Positions 42,151 to 54,667 are shown, counted from the stretch's first letter. The stretch: 64,000 bases of DNA from Stratiolaelaps scimitus (GCA_019614645.1 JABWDB010000047.1:2294001-2358000), one strand, 5' to 3'. The notes: a model not told the origin generated them from the sequence alone. Made by a program: numbers and translations.

Positions 42151-42706
42151 ATGAACCGGCAAATGACTACCGATGTCCAAGGAGTGAGCGAGCAATGGGC
42201 AATACAGGAGAAAAAATGATCCATCAAAACAGACCGACTATAACGATTGGTAGCCACGTACAGATACACAGAAGTGTACCGAAACAGACGAAATGGTATC
42301 TACGAATAGCATATTGTGAGTTGCACTTTTTCATCTGAGGGTCTGACACGACAGGAGGAAATGTCGAATATGAAAAGTAATATCACTCTCCAAAAATTGC
42401 ATCTGCTATACATCGAATTAGACAATATACACAGCGCTGTGTAGGGCATTCGTTTATGGGCAGCGCCACACAGCTGGAGATACTCTACAAATAAGCAATT
42501 GATCTAAACCATATTTAAGCGGCTACCTTGTTATTTAGATATGTAGATATACATAGATTATCGATAATTTTGTAAAAGGAGAAAGTAGGAAATAAACAAC
42601 CAAACGCATCGCCTTGATATGCACTTCCTTGCTGATCCCTTCGGGGACTGCAAAACAATAATATAAAGTTTTTCTTTGTTAAGAAAACTGCAGTCTTTAC
42701 AATGGT

Positions 42707-42931
42707 CTAGTCGTCGTATGTCACCATCAGGTCGCGGGACACAAGGGTGGTGCTGTTGAACATCGTCAACAGTTCCATCAGGGGGGTGGCGGCCATGGTG
42801 TTGGCATGCATTAGCATGCCAACACCTCCCCTTTAAAGAGAAAAAAGAAAAAAGGTCGCGGGACTCGAACCTGCGGCCACTGGCTTTCTGCAGCCAGAGA
42901 CTTAGCCACCGTCCAACCGCCACCGACCGCG
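42707..42931 (-). repeat. composite: tRNA-Leu-like head, palindrome and short ORF
   Basis: On the minus strand, 42931 to 42852 resembles a type-II tRNA. It has a GTGGCTAAGTCTCTGGCT A-box/anticodon region, a stem CTGGCT...AGCCAG, a B box in GCAGGTTCGAGTCCC and a 3' end GCGACC followed by T6, a polymerase III stop. Five acceptor pairs are possible, so it is a SINE head or tRNA pseudogene rather than a clear tRNA. After about 25 bp comes a perfect 30-bp palindrome (42797-42826), and then at 42796 an ATG opens a GC-rich 29-codon frame ending at 42707 (MAATPLMELLTMFNST...). Confidence 0.55.
42797..42826. repeat. perfect 13-bp-arm palindrome, 4-nt loop
   Basis: GGTGTTGGCATGC at 42797-42809 and its exact reverse complement at 42814-42826, with ATTA between. 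It lies between the tRNA-like head and the short ORF. Confidence 0.95.
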
Positions 42932-42939
42932 CTTATGCC

Positions 42940-45900
42940 TAAGTTTCTGGCTAGTTGTACAATAACTCATATTCTAACTACGAACAATACTTCCGTTAAT
43001 TACGTTCGTTCTATGTTGAAGCTCTGTTTTGACATGCGTTGGATCAATGTGGGCATCTTCTGAGACATAGTTCATATTCATTCGCTGCTAGAGAAACACA
43101 TTGAAGTGTCATTAGCTTACCAGGGTATTCATGGCGGAGATTGCTCACATGCTTCATAGAAACGGCTTTATCCCAATACAATACTTGGTTTACTGACGGA
43201 ACGGCAGTATAGCATATAACGCTTAAGTTCTCATTAAAAAATAGGAAAAAGAATAGTTACAATGTAGTGAACAATATGAATTTCGAAGACTTCAAGTCAG
43301 GATCAGGTACCCAGGCGATGCTAGAGCACACTAAAACAGGTATTTGGAGATAATATCCTATTGTTTGCGATATTTGTCTAAGCTAATCAGAGTGTATAAT
43401 ATGGTCAACCTATGCTGTGGCGCCCGTTCCTATGGTTGTGCATATTTTTTTAAGGTACTGTCTGCATTGAACTTCGGTCCATTTCGTAACGATTACCATG
43501 CTCTATTATGTTTTCAGCTTGTCGTTGGCTAGATTTACCAATACATGCTTGGTTGAACACGTTCTAGAAATAGTGGAACTTAATCAGCAACAAATACATT
43601 ACGTTCAATAGATGTGTTTTGTAATGTCTGCAATTCATTGGTTTTCGACAAAAGTTCGAGGTTAGATCATAATTTAGTGGAGGAAGGTTTGTCTATGAAT
43701 AGGCCGTAAATATATTGAAACGAAAAGACGGATGGTAGTGAATCATAAGCGTCCGCTATGAAGGGTTTGCCGTTTTTTACACAACAAGCTCCATTGGTAG
43801 GCATGAGCAGTCATGCGGAAAGACCGTTATCATCAAAGTAACGTTAGCCTGATACGAGCTGTGTATGTCGCTTGCATGGAGACTTATAACCGTCTGCGAC
43901 ATTTCATTGATTGTATATGAATCGACAAATTCAATATCCGCAATGGTTTAAGTAAAATTTTAGATCTTTCGACCTTTGGTGCTATATTGTTATCGAACTG
44001 ACCCCAATGATACAAATGTATTGAGATATTCTTAGCTGTTTAACAACATAAGCAACGGGTGCGAAGGGTACTAAACCCGCAAGTTGAATGACTGGTATAG
44101 GCCCTGTGTACCTTACAGCCTGCCACCTGTTGATTACTTGTATTTAAAAAGGCCTCATTTTCATGTGCCTGTTTCTCGACCTGCACAAGGTCCACTATAG
44201 ACCATCGAACCGTTCTCCCACTGAGACCCAAGTCTCTTATATATATATATATATACGTGCACACTCCAGCACCCTCTTATGTCAACCACTATACCACCAA
44301 TTGCCTTGAAGGAGTCTACCACAGACTGATCCGCGCCGCCGGGGACAAGCTCGCAGGATCCAACAGCGCCTTGCCCTCGCTGTGACGCAGAGAGGCAATG
44401 CTATCGACTCCCTCGGGAACATATGTGCTCTCACTATCTGGTCCTTCATTTTTGCTGCCAGTCACCCATGACAGTATAATCAGCCTATGACACTGTCCGA
44501 TCTATTTTTGTTATATATATTTTAATATTATCATTTTGTTTATCTCTCCCTCGCCTTCTTTATTTGTTATGTGCTACGCGGTTTATAATTCGATTATGTT
44601 TTCTGTAGCTATTCATTCTCCAATACCCGAGTCGATGCGCTCGAACATTAGAAACAATATACGTTTACTGACTTTCGTGTATGCGTGACACTTATAAAAT
44701 TATTTATTTAAATTCTCCTCTTTCGCTTACATGATCATACACGTAGAGTTATATATATATATATAATATGTACAAATTCATGTAACAATTCCATCCAGCA
44801 CTTATGTACAACAGCTAACAATCAGCAGACAAAAACCCACCTGGAGTTACGGTCCGTGCCCTTGTTTCCTCTTTTACAGCATACTCTCAGTCATCTTTCA
44901 GCTACATCGATTCTACCTTGCGCATCTAACCTTGTCATGCATCCAAGCACGCCCCACAAGGTCGGCATTTTCTTTTTTGAAAAACACGGCCATCATTATC
45001 AGCATCAATTCAAGCTGTAAGTGAAGCACCCCAAACAAACTTGCACGAGAAATCGGCATCATTGCGATCAAATGCACACCCCACCTAGCCAAGGCTTGCG
45101 AGTAGATAGCAAATGAATCACTGAGTCGAGTTATATCAAGACGTCTATCGATGCGCCTATATGTCATGAAAGTCGTGATGAAATCGATAAAAGAAATTCT
45201 CGGCGATAAGAGCTCGGAGAGATGAGATGAAGATATAGAATATGGCCCAGTTTGCTTATCCACGCATATGCTTAAACTGGCCTCCTATTTTTTAGCATTA
45301 GTCCATTTTGTGGATTGGTTGAAGATAGGCAACTTCATATTACAGGCCAATTGTGGGTGAGTCTTCAAGGTGTTCAATGCCACACGTCGTTGAGTATGAA
45401 CCCACACCTTCGAGTGGGTGTAGACTGCTTCAGGAAATATCCCGTTAACACGCGTATCTACTTTGAAACACACACACACACACACAAAGAAAGCAAACGA
45501 CACAGTAGCTATACAGGTATTGATTGAAAGTGTATAGTTTTTCAAAATGGCTCACTACTCGCGATCACAGGATACGAATTTTCACAGCTAAGCTGTAACA
45601 GACACATACAATTATACAGCTTTCAGGAGCGTTTTTCTATGGCGCCTTCAACGCAACTGAATGATACTGTTCCATAATCGAGTAGATCACACAATGTCTA
45701 ACCGAGAAGAATACACTTTTATCTTATTGAAGTCAACTCGAACTTAGACAGAACATGAGCCAATACGAATGAAGAAAAGCCAAGACTTCGTAAGCAGCTG
45801 TTGCATACAACCCGTTTAGTTACGCGTTCGTCATAATTTCTAGATCGAAAACGTGTGAAAGCGAAGTCCGAATCGATGTCGCGCTATCGGCTTTACGTTT

Positions 45901-47057
45901 TCCGGGGTAACGTAAATACGAAGAAATTATTATTTTTATGACATAATCTCATGTTTATCCACCGCTGCTCGCACCCGTCTGGGCCATGATGGTATGATGT
46001 TGCAGAGTGATTTCCTTCCATTGGACTGCGTTGTTGTGCTCATTAAAGGCTAATAATAGTTATCAGCTAGACTCATTGCGCGATATCATGCGCTGCCCTG
46101 TTAGGACTTGTGCTATAATAGTATCAACTTCGAAATATTCCTGCCTGCTACATTTAGACACGTCGAACTTACTGCTGCCTGGCCAGAGCTATAATGATCT
46201 CATATGTATGAAACTAAATTATTATTTTGTCACATCAGGCCATTATTGTCGTACGTGTAGTTAGTTCGTGGATATATGATAGTTGCTGGGAAGTTTGGTG
46301 AGAAAATTGCTGTTTGACACGGACAGACGAAATGCCTAGGAGTCTCCAGCCAGCGAATCTCATAAGTAATCTCATAAGCTTGTCATAAGTACAACAAAGA
46401 CGCATGGCCAATTTTGGAATATCATGATCTTGGAATATCACGTTTGTTGCTCACTGCCGTTCTACAACAGCAAAAAGAATAATTTTAGACAACAATAGAC
46501 ATTCTTTCATTGTAAATGGATCCTCGACAATTGTGATGATAGCGATGGTATACAGTGATAGTTTCAGCCACAATGTGCCGGAGCGCTGTCTACACGAGCT
46601 GCATGCTTCCCGCAGCAACCTGTCATCGAACTTTTTCCCTAAGCTGGTCTATATATCATTAAATATCGTTGGTTTCGTTCACTTGCATATAAGCACGTAC
46701 GGTTGAATTGGTTTGGTTCGTATTCCTTCTGCGTAATTAATAAACTACTTTAATCAAGCAATCAATTGCATATTGCCCATGCTGTTGTGACACATCTTAC
46801 TGTCGAGTTTCTATATTATATTTGCTTGCATTCCGTCCAACATAATTCAAGCCGTCGGTCATAAATAGATCTATCAATCATTCCATCAAAATAGCCCTTT
46901 TCTCAATTTTTCGCAGAGCATTTACTACGCATTCTGAATGAGTTCCTTGCGGCCAAGTATTACTACCACTACCACTATTACTAGGCTAAGGTAACAGTCG
47001 TTCTCATCACTTGCCACTTCTCATTATAGTCTAATATCGATACACCGGCGGTAGTCA
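42940..47057. other. AT-rich gene-poor stretch downstream of ATG5
   Basis: No supported gene. A locally GC-rich piece near 44320-44430 has no splice-supported frame. (AT)n tracts occur near 44237-44255 and 44750-44766. Confidence 0.5.
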
Positions 47058-49557
47058 TTATGACAGCTGGCTAGCTTGTTTCCGTTGGCGAATAACCACG
47101 TAGAGAAAGTTGTCGGCATAGCTCATATTTATCGCCAGCCAATGAAGAGGAACATCGAGCGGTGCCGGAATACCGTGTATGATTACTTCCATATTGTCTC
47201 CCCATGGATCGGCTTCCTCGGCATGGCTGCTATCGTTTTTATTTGATTCAGCCTGTTCTTCCGCGACCTGCGCATCATTGTTTACTGATTTGGTTTTAGC
47301 TGGTGTGCCTGCCGTCGGGGAACCTTCCGCGCTGGGGTTCTGCACCTCGTCTTCTACTGCTGAACTTCGATTTTGGTGCTCAGCTCCGTCGCCTTTTTCG
47401 GTGTGTTTCGACACTTCGAGTGGTTGGGGCCGCACACTCGCCTCGACCTCCTTTCGAGACGTTTTCAACCATTGACGAAGGACGTTTCGAAGAGTAAAGG
47501 GCTTACTGCTGTCATCTGGTGAACCGCCCGCCGAGCCGGCCATTAGGACGAGCTTCTGTAACTGCTGGACAACGGGTGGTCTACCGGCCGACATCGCTGT
47601 ACTTGGAGGAGACTGCAATTCAATGAAAAAGATGTCATTTGAATGCATCATGAGCGGCCTTTTGATGTTTACGAGTTTTTGAAAAATCAGCTAATATACG
47701 ATGATATTTTTCGATTATAAAATACTTATAATGGCAAGTATCTAGCTTCAAGCGTTGACGAAGTTTCATTATCTGGTACCGTCATTACAGATGCCGAAAC
47801 CGAATATTTTATTGTTACTGATATCATAACTGAACTGTGTTGCCGGTCGGCAAACAACAGAGCTTCAACGGAGCAATGCTGAATAATATGTTTCTATTTA
47901 ACAACTGAGTTTCATGGATTTCGAATTTAAGAAATAAAATATTCTAATTTAATTTAGCAAATGTCTTTGTAATTTAAGAATTAAAAAATTCTAATTTAAT
48001 TCAGCAGACGTCTTTCAAATCAAACAAATGAATAATTTTAATTTAATGCAACAAATCTATGTGATCTATTTGAATTATCCACATTCACCAAATCACTTCG
48101 CTTCAAACCTCATGATAATCAATAAACGTTGACTTATTCCACCATTTTACTACTAATCGCTAAATTTCTCCCCAATAACTGCACTGAAGTATCACCCATT
48201 CGTGAGCAGACCAGTCCTGTCGTAAGATGTATAAACTTGCCTGTGATAAGAACACCCGAAGCGGCACGTGCTTCCAAGGTTCGCTCGTGAACATCAACTT
48301 TCGGTTAACGGCCCAGAACGACTCCGCCTGGTTGGGAAAAGACACATAGACACAAGCCATCGTAAAAAAAATTATGAATGGCCAGAAGAGGAAGTATGAG
48401 ATTGATTGTTTATGAGCATCCATAATCACGCCTTTTAAGAATATCGTGGTGTCTGTTTTAAAACGAATATTGCCTACTCTTATCTTGATAGAAATTACTA
48501 GTAATATAAGCATATGAGCAATAACAGCACGCATGAATGCAGGTGCCTCCTCCCACGTTTGTTTATGAAGGCTCATTCAAATCTAATTTGACTATCCATA
48601 GGGTAGAATGGTTGTCGACACTCCATAAACACTGCTTTATGTGATCGAATGTTTTCAGAAAGGAATAACCACGATACATACCACTAGTAAAGCTAACAAA
48701 TCCAAGTTTCCCCGTTGAGGGATATTTTCGACTTGTGATTATTCAAGCATTTCCTCTCCTACCTGAAGTGCGTACAGGGCAGCAGTCATTTGTCTTCGCT
48801 CGCCTTGAGTCATGGCAGTCATGATTTTCTTGCGCGTTTTCAAGAAGTCCGCCTCTTTAACACTGTTCATAAATTGCGCCTCCGCCACCTGATCATGTCC
48901 ACAGTAACAGAGGTTGACATGTTAATACATACCTCACGAAATTGTAACACTCGCTACCTTTATATGGCCGGAAAAGAGCTCGATAGTTGTATCTAGGCAT
49001 TTTATAAAGAAGAGTACATATACAATGCGGCGAACCTGCTTCGTCTCGCACGGTATGAGTTCCTTATCAGGGAAGTCTCGGAAATGTACGATGATGGTCC
49101 ACGGCAGGGTTCCACCTCCATGTAAATCGTACAGAAGCCCTATGGGCAGATGCCACCGAAGCATTACCGAACCGTTCAAAATCGAAGCGGGATTAATTGG
49201 AGTCTCAAGCCACAGTTGCGATGAACGAAATTCCTCTGCTACGTACGACGAAAAGTAGCGTTGGACCTGTTTGGATAGAAGAATAAAACATAAGGCAGGT
49301 TAATTCGAGGAAAAGAAATTTTAGAAATAACTCGATAAACGTATCCCGGCCGAGAAAACGATCCTGATCATATTCTAAACAATGCTGTTACAAACCTTTT
49401 CCCATATGAAGGGCAGATAAGATATCCTCGGGAGCATAATAAAGAATGGGTCCGGCACTTCTATAGAGCTGCAATCTTGTTCGGCCAATTTGAAACAGAC
49501 GGGTATTTGACCGCTCCATACCCTATTCACGGTGTCTCGGTCTTCGCAGGTCAACAT
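47058..49557 (-). CDS. ATG5: autophagy protein 5, 5 coding exons
   Basis: Ubiquitin-fold protein conjugated to ATG12; with ATG16 it forms the E3-like complex that lipidates ATG8/LC3 on autophagosome membranes. Coding exons in transcript order are 49396-49557, 49036-49266, 48763-48888, 48241-48327 and 47058-47612. Phases close and give 386 aa, against 275 in human. The N-terminus has VWSGQIPVCFKL and LPRISYLPFIW, then LRWHLPIGLLYDLHGGG and LPWTIIVHFRDFP. QFMNSVKEADFLK contains the conserved ATG12-acceptor lysine (Lys142, equivalent to human Lys130). ESFWAVNRKLM and PLRVFLSQ follow, and the last ubiquitin fold ends VPLHWLAINMSYADNFLYVVI. Residues about 255-338 are a Ser/Glu/Gln/Asn-rich insertion absent from human ATG5. 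Intron 4 appears to use a GC donor. The first ATG giving the family N-terminus is at 49557. Confidence 0.96.
47613..48240 (-). other. GC-AG intron (ATG5 intron 4)
   Basis: The donor reads TCACAG|GCAAGT at 48241/48240 and the acceptor TTGAATTGCAG|TC at 47613. Both flanking codons are in phase 0 and the protein alignment across the join is continuous (RVFLSQ-SPPST). No GT donor in a usable position keeps the frame. AG|GCAAGT is the usual context of functional GC-AG introns. Confidence 0.75.
47924..48065. repeat. degenerate 47-bp tandem repeat, about 3 copies
   Basis: AATTTAAG-led units start at 47924 and 47971, with a more diverged third near 48017. Each contains TAATTTAAT and a CAAATCT- or GTCTTT-like end. 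It lies in ATG5 intron 4. Confidence 0.7.
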
Positions 49558-52136
49558 CGCTGAAAAAGTCACCAACAGGGTCCAAAAGACGCATTTTCAG
49601 GCCGCTGTATTTTCCAGGGCAGCACTTTTCAACCATATACATAGATCACTAATAGTGCAGTGAATAGGCTACAACAAACGGACTTGAGAGTAGCAGAAGA
49701 CGCTTCTAGGTTATAAACTATTTTACCATAACATAGGATTACTTTCTATTTCGCTTACACTCGCAGCACGGAAGAGCGGACTGCGAGTAAGTTATATCGC
49801 ATTAAGTAACTTATTTGAACAAAAATGCCTTCGTTTTTATTTTCACACACAAGTTGTCAACAATTATATCATGGTTTATCATAGCTTTACCATAGTGATG
49901 AGGATTGATTGATTAATGAAACGCTAGAACCACCGAGACTGGTCACTCAATTCAGGAAAGTTAATTCAATGCGTTTTCTAGTTTACTGTGACGCACACAC
50001 GCATTCTCTATATTGGTTATTTCTTCGAATTATTATTATGTATTCACATAAAGTATTACCGTCTTGTCAGGAGAATTTGGAAAGTCTATGCAACAAAAAG
50101 ATGACTCATTCCCGCAATGTGGAACAGAGAAACGTGGACTTCAGAAGATGATTCAGATGACATAAACAAGAGAATCGTAACATTAAAAAGATCCATGGGA
50201 TTCTGCAAATTATGTCTAATAATACCCGTGTACCGTAATGCATACCATTATTTCGCATTATTTTTGGTTTGGGCTCGTCGCCGCCGAGTTTAAATATTGA
50301 GTAGATTTCAATGCACATTTGATTATTTATCGGTTGTTGTTCTCTTTAACAAGCTGCAAGTTAGTGCTTCATAGGCTCTCAGCACTGGTTAAACCTTACA
50401 ATCATCGTGTGTGTGCCCGGCCCATACGGATTCACAGATACCGCACCGATCAGCTGACAGCATCACGGGCTCTAGTAAATTGGACCACCTCATCCAGAGA
50501 AACGAAACTCACCTGCTCTCTGCGGTAGATGACCCTGTTCGATAGACACACTGACTTGCTCTTCTTCTGACTAAACAACTACGTCGAATTAAGTGACACA
50601 GGTTCGCGGGCAATGTTGTTCGCTGCGCAAATAGCACATGTGATGTTGGGGTGTCCAATTTTATTTTAGCAAGATTATCTACACACACGCGCACACACAC
50701 GGACTCGGCTTAGAACATAAATATTTAAGGTAGCTAGATTCTTGCTGTTGCGATTGCATTGTTGATTGTTGGAAAACGGCCGAGAGAGAGGGTGAGTTTG
50801 TTTACGAATTACAGCGGCGCAGCAGACGACGATGTGCCATGATTTATACTGAGTTTCTTTGTAGAGGAATTAGGAGGCGAACGACAATCAACCTGTGAAG
50901 TGCTTCCTGAATACGCTCTTTTCTCTCTCTCTCTCTCCCGAGGGGACCATTCCCCGAGAGATACTTTGTTACTCCCCACAGGGTTTTTTGGGAAAATTGA
51001 TCTATTCTAAGGTACAAATTATCGCTAATCATTTTTAGGTTAACGAGAACGACACCGTTTTACTAGAGTAACATCGAACGCGCAGATTCCTTAGGGGGTT
51101 GTTTTGTGGTTTACCTCGTCGTACCGATACACCTGCGGATATTATTCGATGATTAGCTTGACAATGTAGGTTGTGTATGCATCCAAATTAACGCGAGAGC
51201 ATATCAACTTATATTGGCAAAGAATTTCACCTCACAGACATTCTGATTGACATTTGCATTAACATTAAAATATAAGGATAAATAGATTATGTCAGTACTC
51301 ATGGCCTATACTATCGTAGTATCATTGATAAAGCGCACAATTTAAGTTGGCAACCTTGCAAATTTTACCGGGACCTCTTGGAAACAATATAAGTTTTCCA
51401 GGGGTTTTTGAATAAATGATTTTGCTCGTCAGGTGTTTCTATGTCGCTAAGCTATGGCTTCCGCTGTATACAAGTAAAAGGCCACTATTCGAGACGATTC
51501 GACAAAGGTCAGACCCTAAACACCAACAATTATTAGAGATACTGGAACAATTTCCTGCCGTCATTTTTTGCCTCCGATGTCAAGCTATCGCCAAGGTTCA
51601 CTCGCAGTTGCAAGGGCAAATTATGTGAACTTGTGACCAAATGTCTAATAGGCAAATTTTAACCTTGAAGTCATGAGTTAAACAGTCGAAAAATAGTCCC
51701 AGATCGAAATTCCCCCTAAACTTTCGCTTGCTCGCCTGCCCTCCCTGCTGCCGCTGCACCGGTTGATTAGTCCAGCTCAAAATAACAAGTATATTATGAA
51801 CCGCGGTGGTTCGTCTGCTTTCGCTGCTGGGAGGGGTGTCGCCATATTGGCAGTCCGTGTTTGTTTCATTTTGTGGCGGTTTGCCGGAGCACTGTTAAAA
51901 GTGAATCGCTCACCTTTGACGAACCTTTGTTGCATCCTGGTAAAAGTTCGAACTATTCTCAATGTGTTGGGCGTTTGTGTGAACCTTGCCCTATCGCTCA
52001 TTGCATGTTGTTGCCGTTTAACGACTGCAGTAGTACAATCTCAAGAAGTACAATCTCGAATGCAATTCGAATAGCCGTTGTTGCTGCTGTTGTTATCGAA
52101 CGAAGCGGTGTGCACCGTTGCCTCACCGTAACGGTC
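49558..52136. other. 2.6-kb divergent spacer between ATG5 and DONSON
   Basis: Both genes start from this stretch in opposite directions, so it should hold both promoters. GC-richer portions lie near 50.4-50.9 kb and 51.7-52.1 kb, and a (CT)n tract near 50923-50937. The open frame upstream of the DONSON ATG continues to 51861 without a better start. I recognise no specific promoter element. Confidence 0.5.
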
Positions 52137-53831
52137 ATGGCTGTCAATGATCCAGTAGACTTTATGAAACCGAAGACAGTTTCAATTCGACGAAAAATAC
52201 GCGCCACCCAGGTTCTCCCGAAGAAGAATGAGCTCGAAGTCCGCAGTAGCCAGAAGGATTGCCGTGCAGGCAATGGACTGTCGGCCAAGTCCGCGCCGGT
52301 TAACCCGTTTCGGCGGGCTGTCAAACGATCGAGAGAAGGCGACGAGGCGGACGATGCGATTCATCCCCAGCCGAAAAAGGAGCAAACCAATGAAAACGGT
52401 GGAAAATTAATCCAGATCACGTTCAGCTTGCCCATTGTCGACCCCGAGTCCGCGGCATTGCCAGCGGAACTGCCGCCGGCGACCGTAGCGAAACCCTTAC
52501 GACGCATGCCAATTGACTGGTGCTTGAAGACCAAGGTGCGTTTTAGTTCGCCCAAACAGCTGCCATGGAGTGGAATTCTGAAAACGACCGAGGAAGCTAG
52601 CGGCACAACTGGTTGTGTTCGCGCGCTCGTTGATCAGCAGAATGACACGTCGGTACAGGCGCGTTTCCATCAGAACTGCTTGTACTGGCAACACCCGTCA
52701 TTGCCGTGGGTCTGCCTCTTTCCTCGGCAGGGCCAGAAGCGTTTCGAAGGAACTCAGCTGGTCGATAGCCGCTTTCATGACGCTCTCCAGCGAGACTTTC
52801 GACAGAGCTTTAAAAGTCTCTATCAGTTGCTACGTGCAAGACAATGTGCTTTCTTCTATCTCTGTGGACCGGAGTTTACCGTGCTGTTTCGCGCGACGGG
52901 AACCAGCGGGCTGAGTGATATCCATGCGCTGATATCGCCAACAACCAAAGGGTTCCGAAATACGCTAAAGGAGAAGGGTATCGACTTTCAGATGCCGCTG
53001 CGAAGCAAAGAAAATGATACATCGGCCACCGAAGTGAACGACGCCTCTGAAGGCAAGGAAGCTAACGCAGATGATGCGCATACAAATGACGACGACGATG
53101 ACGACTTCTTCGAGAGTATTGGTCTAACGCAAGAGGACTTTCCGACCATTGTCGCCGATAAAATTCGTAAGAATTCAGCCTTTGATACGGACTCGGGTCC
53201 AGGATCCTGTGTCGTCGTAATGGGTGAGGGCTCCCAAGCGCTCTTCAATCATTTGCTTAACACAGACCTATCGATATCCGTCGGCTCTCAGGCTGGTATA
53301 CCGCCTACGTTGTTGGCTCCGGTTGCATTTCACGGTGCAGCCTTACGCTCGCTCAAGGTTCGCCAAACGTGGTTTCGAAGCCAGGAAGGTCAGCGTCTCC
53401 ATGCGGTTGAGATGGTGGGTCCGATAATGCCCCACGCGATCGACGCCATAAATACGCTGCTAACGAAAACGCAGGACAACTTCTCAATGTTAGCTACGCC
53501 GACACCTGGTTCTACCGCCTTCAGTCGTACAATTAACCAAGTGGATCACAGCACCAAAACGACTGTTGGCGATCCTGGGGGCAGCGGGAGTGACAGCGAC
53601 ACTAAGAATGACCTAAACGGTCAGACCGGCTCGGACGATCTCCCGAACGATGATCGGGAGGGTCATGGTACAGGGTTCGGTGCCCCAGAAGCATTTGCTG
53701 TTGAAGCACTCAAAGATTGCGGGCTACCAAAGTCCTTCGTCAAGCGAATGTGTTCGACGACTGCAGATCATGGTACCATCATCGAAGCTGAGTTCCATGA
53801 CGGACGCTTCTATGTGAATACGTGCGCCTAA
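52137..53831 (+). CDS. DONSON: DONSON (downstream neighbour of Son) homolog, single exon
   Basis: Replication-fork protein required for CMG helicase assembly and fork protection in animals, nuclear. The frame is 564 aa, against 566 in human. The N-terminus is basic (SIRRKIRATQVLPKK, NPFRRAVKRSRE). YWQHPSLPW at residues 183-191, then LFPR, FYLCGPEFTVLFRATG, ALISPTTKGFR, SQAGIPPTLLAPVAFHGA and EMVGPIMPH (about 425-433) are the conserved family blocks. An acidic loop with a run of Asp lies near residue 320, where the human protein is also acidic. The ATG at 52137 is preferred because residues encoded upstream lack family similarity; the frame is open further upstream without a convincing start. 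The vertebrate gene is split into several exons, so the uninterrupted frame here implies intron loss or a retrocopy. Confidence 0.95.
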   Translation: MAVNDPVDFMKPKTVSIRRKIRATQVLPKKNELEVRSSQKDCRAGNGLSAKSAPVNPFRRAVKRSREGDEADDAIHPQPKKEQTNENGGKLIQITFSLPIVDPESAALPAELPPATVAKPLRRMPIDWCLKTKVRFSSPKQLPWSGILKTTEEASGTTGCVRALVDQQNDTSVQARFHQNCLYWQHPSLPWVCLFPRQGQKRFEGTQLVDSRFHDALQRDFRQSFKSLYQLLRARQCAFFYLCGPEFTVLFRATGTSGLSDIHALISPTTKGFRNTLKEKGIDFQMPLRSKENDTSATEVNDASEGKEANADDAHTNDDDDDDFFESIGLTQEDFPTIVADKIRKNSAFDTDSGPGSCVVVMGEGSQALFNHLLNTDLSISVGSQAGIPPTLLAPVAFHGAALRSLKVRQTWFRSQEGQRLHAVEMVGPIMPHAIDAINTLLTKTQDNFSMLATPTPGSTAFSRTINQVDHSTKTTVGDPGGSGSDSDTKNDLNGQTGSDDLPNDDREGHGTGFGAPEAFAVEALKDCGLPKSFVKRMCSTTADHGTIIEAEFHDGRFYVNTCA

Positions 53832-54508
53832 AGAAACTAAGGGTATCAACGTAAATGGGTTAAAATAATGTACAGAACACATACGAAGGGTTAGTGATGT
53901 TAACTTGTTCATCTTGTGAAGACTACACAGAAATTTTGTATTTCACCTAAAAGAAAACTAGGAGAATTTGTTGGAACATTATGAGTAGTATTGATCTCCG
54001 CCATTGTGGTTTTGTTGCAAGCACACACGGAACGAGCTGGGCCAAAATAAGAACGGATGTCTTAAAATCATCGAGATCAGAGTTGATGAAAATAGTTCAA
54101 GCTCCCCTTTACTTAGACAGCGTTTCACTGACGGTAACTTCACCTGTCAGTTTTGCAATATTCTAACAGAGTAATGCGTCTCCAAAAATATTAGTAGGAA
54201 CTCTTCGTTCGTTGGTAACTATAACAGGCAGTTACAATTATAGCGAAATTCAAGTCCAGCTTGTTGTGCCTACGAGTGAACCATATAGAGGCTGGGGCAC
54301 ATGCCGGCATTAATTGCACTCCAAACGACATCGCCAATGTACGTTTAACAACAGTATGTTGAATTTGAAGTCAAGAAATGAATACAACATCCTCTGCAGA
54401 TATTCAGTGTGCACTTCAGATTCTTGTTTTGTCCAACCTTTTCGTAGAGTGCCGACAGCACTTAACCAAATAATTGTTTTTAAAATAATATTCTTCATAC
54501 ATATAATT

Positions 54509-54510
<2 letters not shown>

Positions 54511-54545
<35 letters not shown>

Positions 54546-54629
54546 TAATGACGTGTGTTTATTGTGCTCCAATGAGTGAATCTGTAACAAAAAAGAGCCG
54601 GCTTTCTATCCTTGATGTGTTGCTTGGCC

Positions 54630-54664
<35 letters not shown>
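54511..54664. repeat. paired (AT)n microsatellites
   Basis: Alternating AT runs at 54511-54541 and 54636-54664, separated by about 95 bp of unique sequence. Confidence 0.9.

Positions 54665-54667
<3 letters not shown>

Noticed and set aside
44284..44470. Cys-rich plus-strand reading frame in a GC-rich patch
   Set aside because: No start, splice sites or domain signature; the cysteine spacing fits no family I know.
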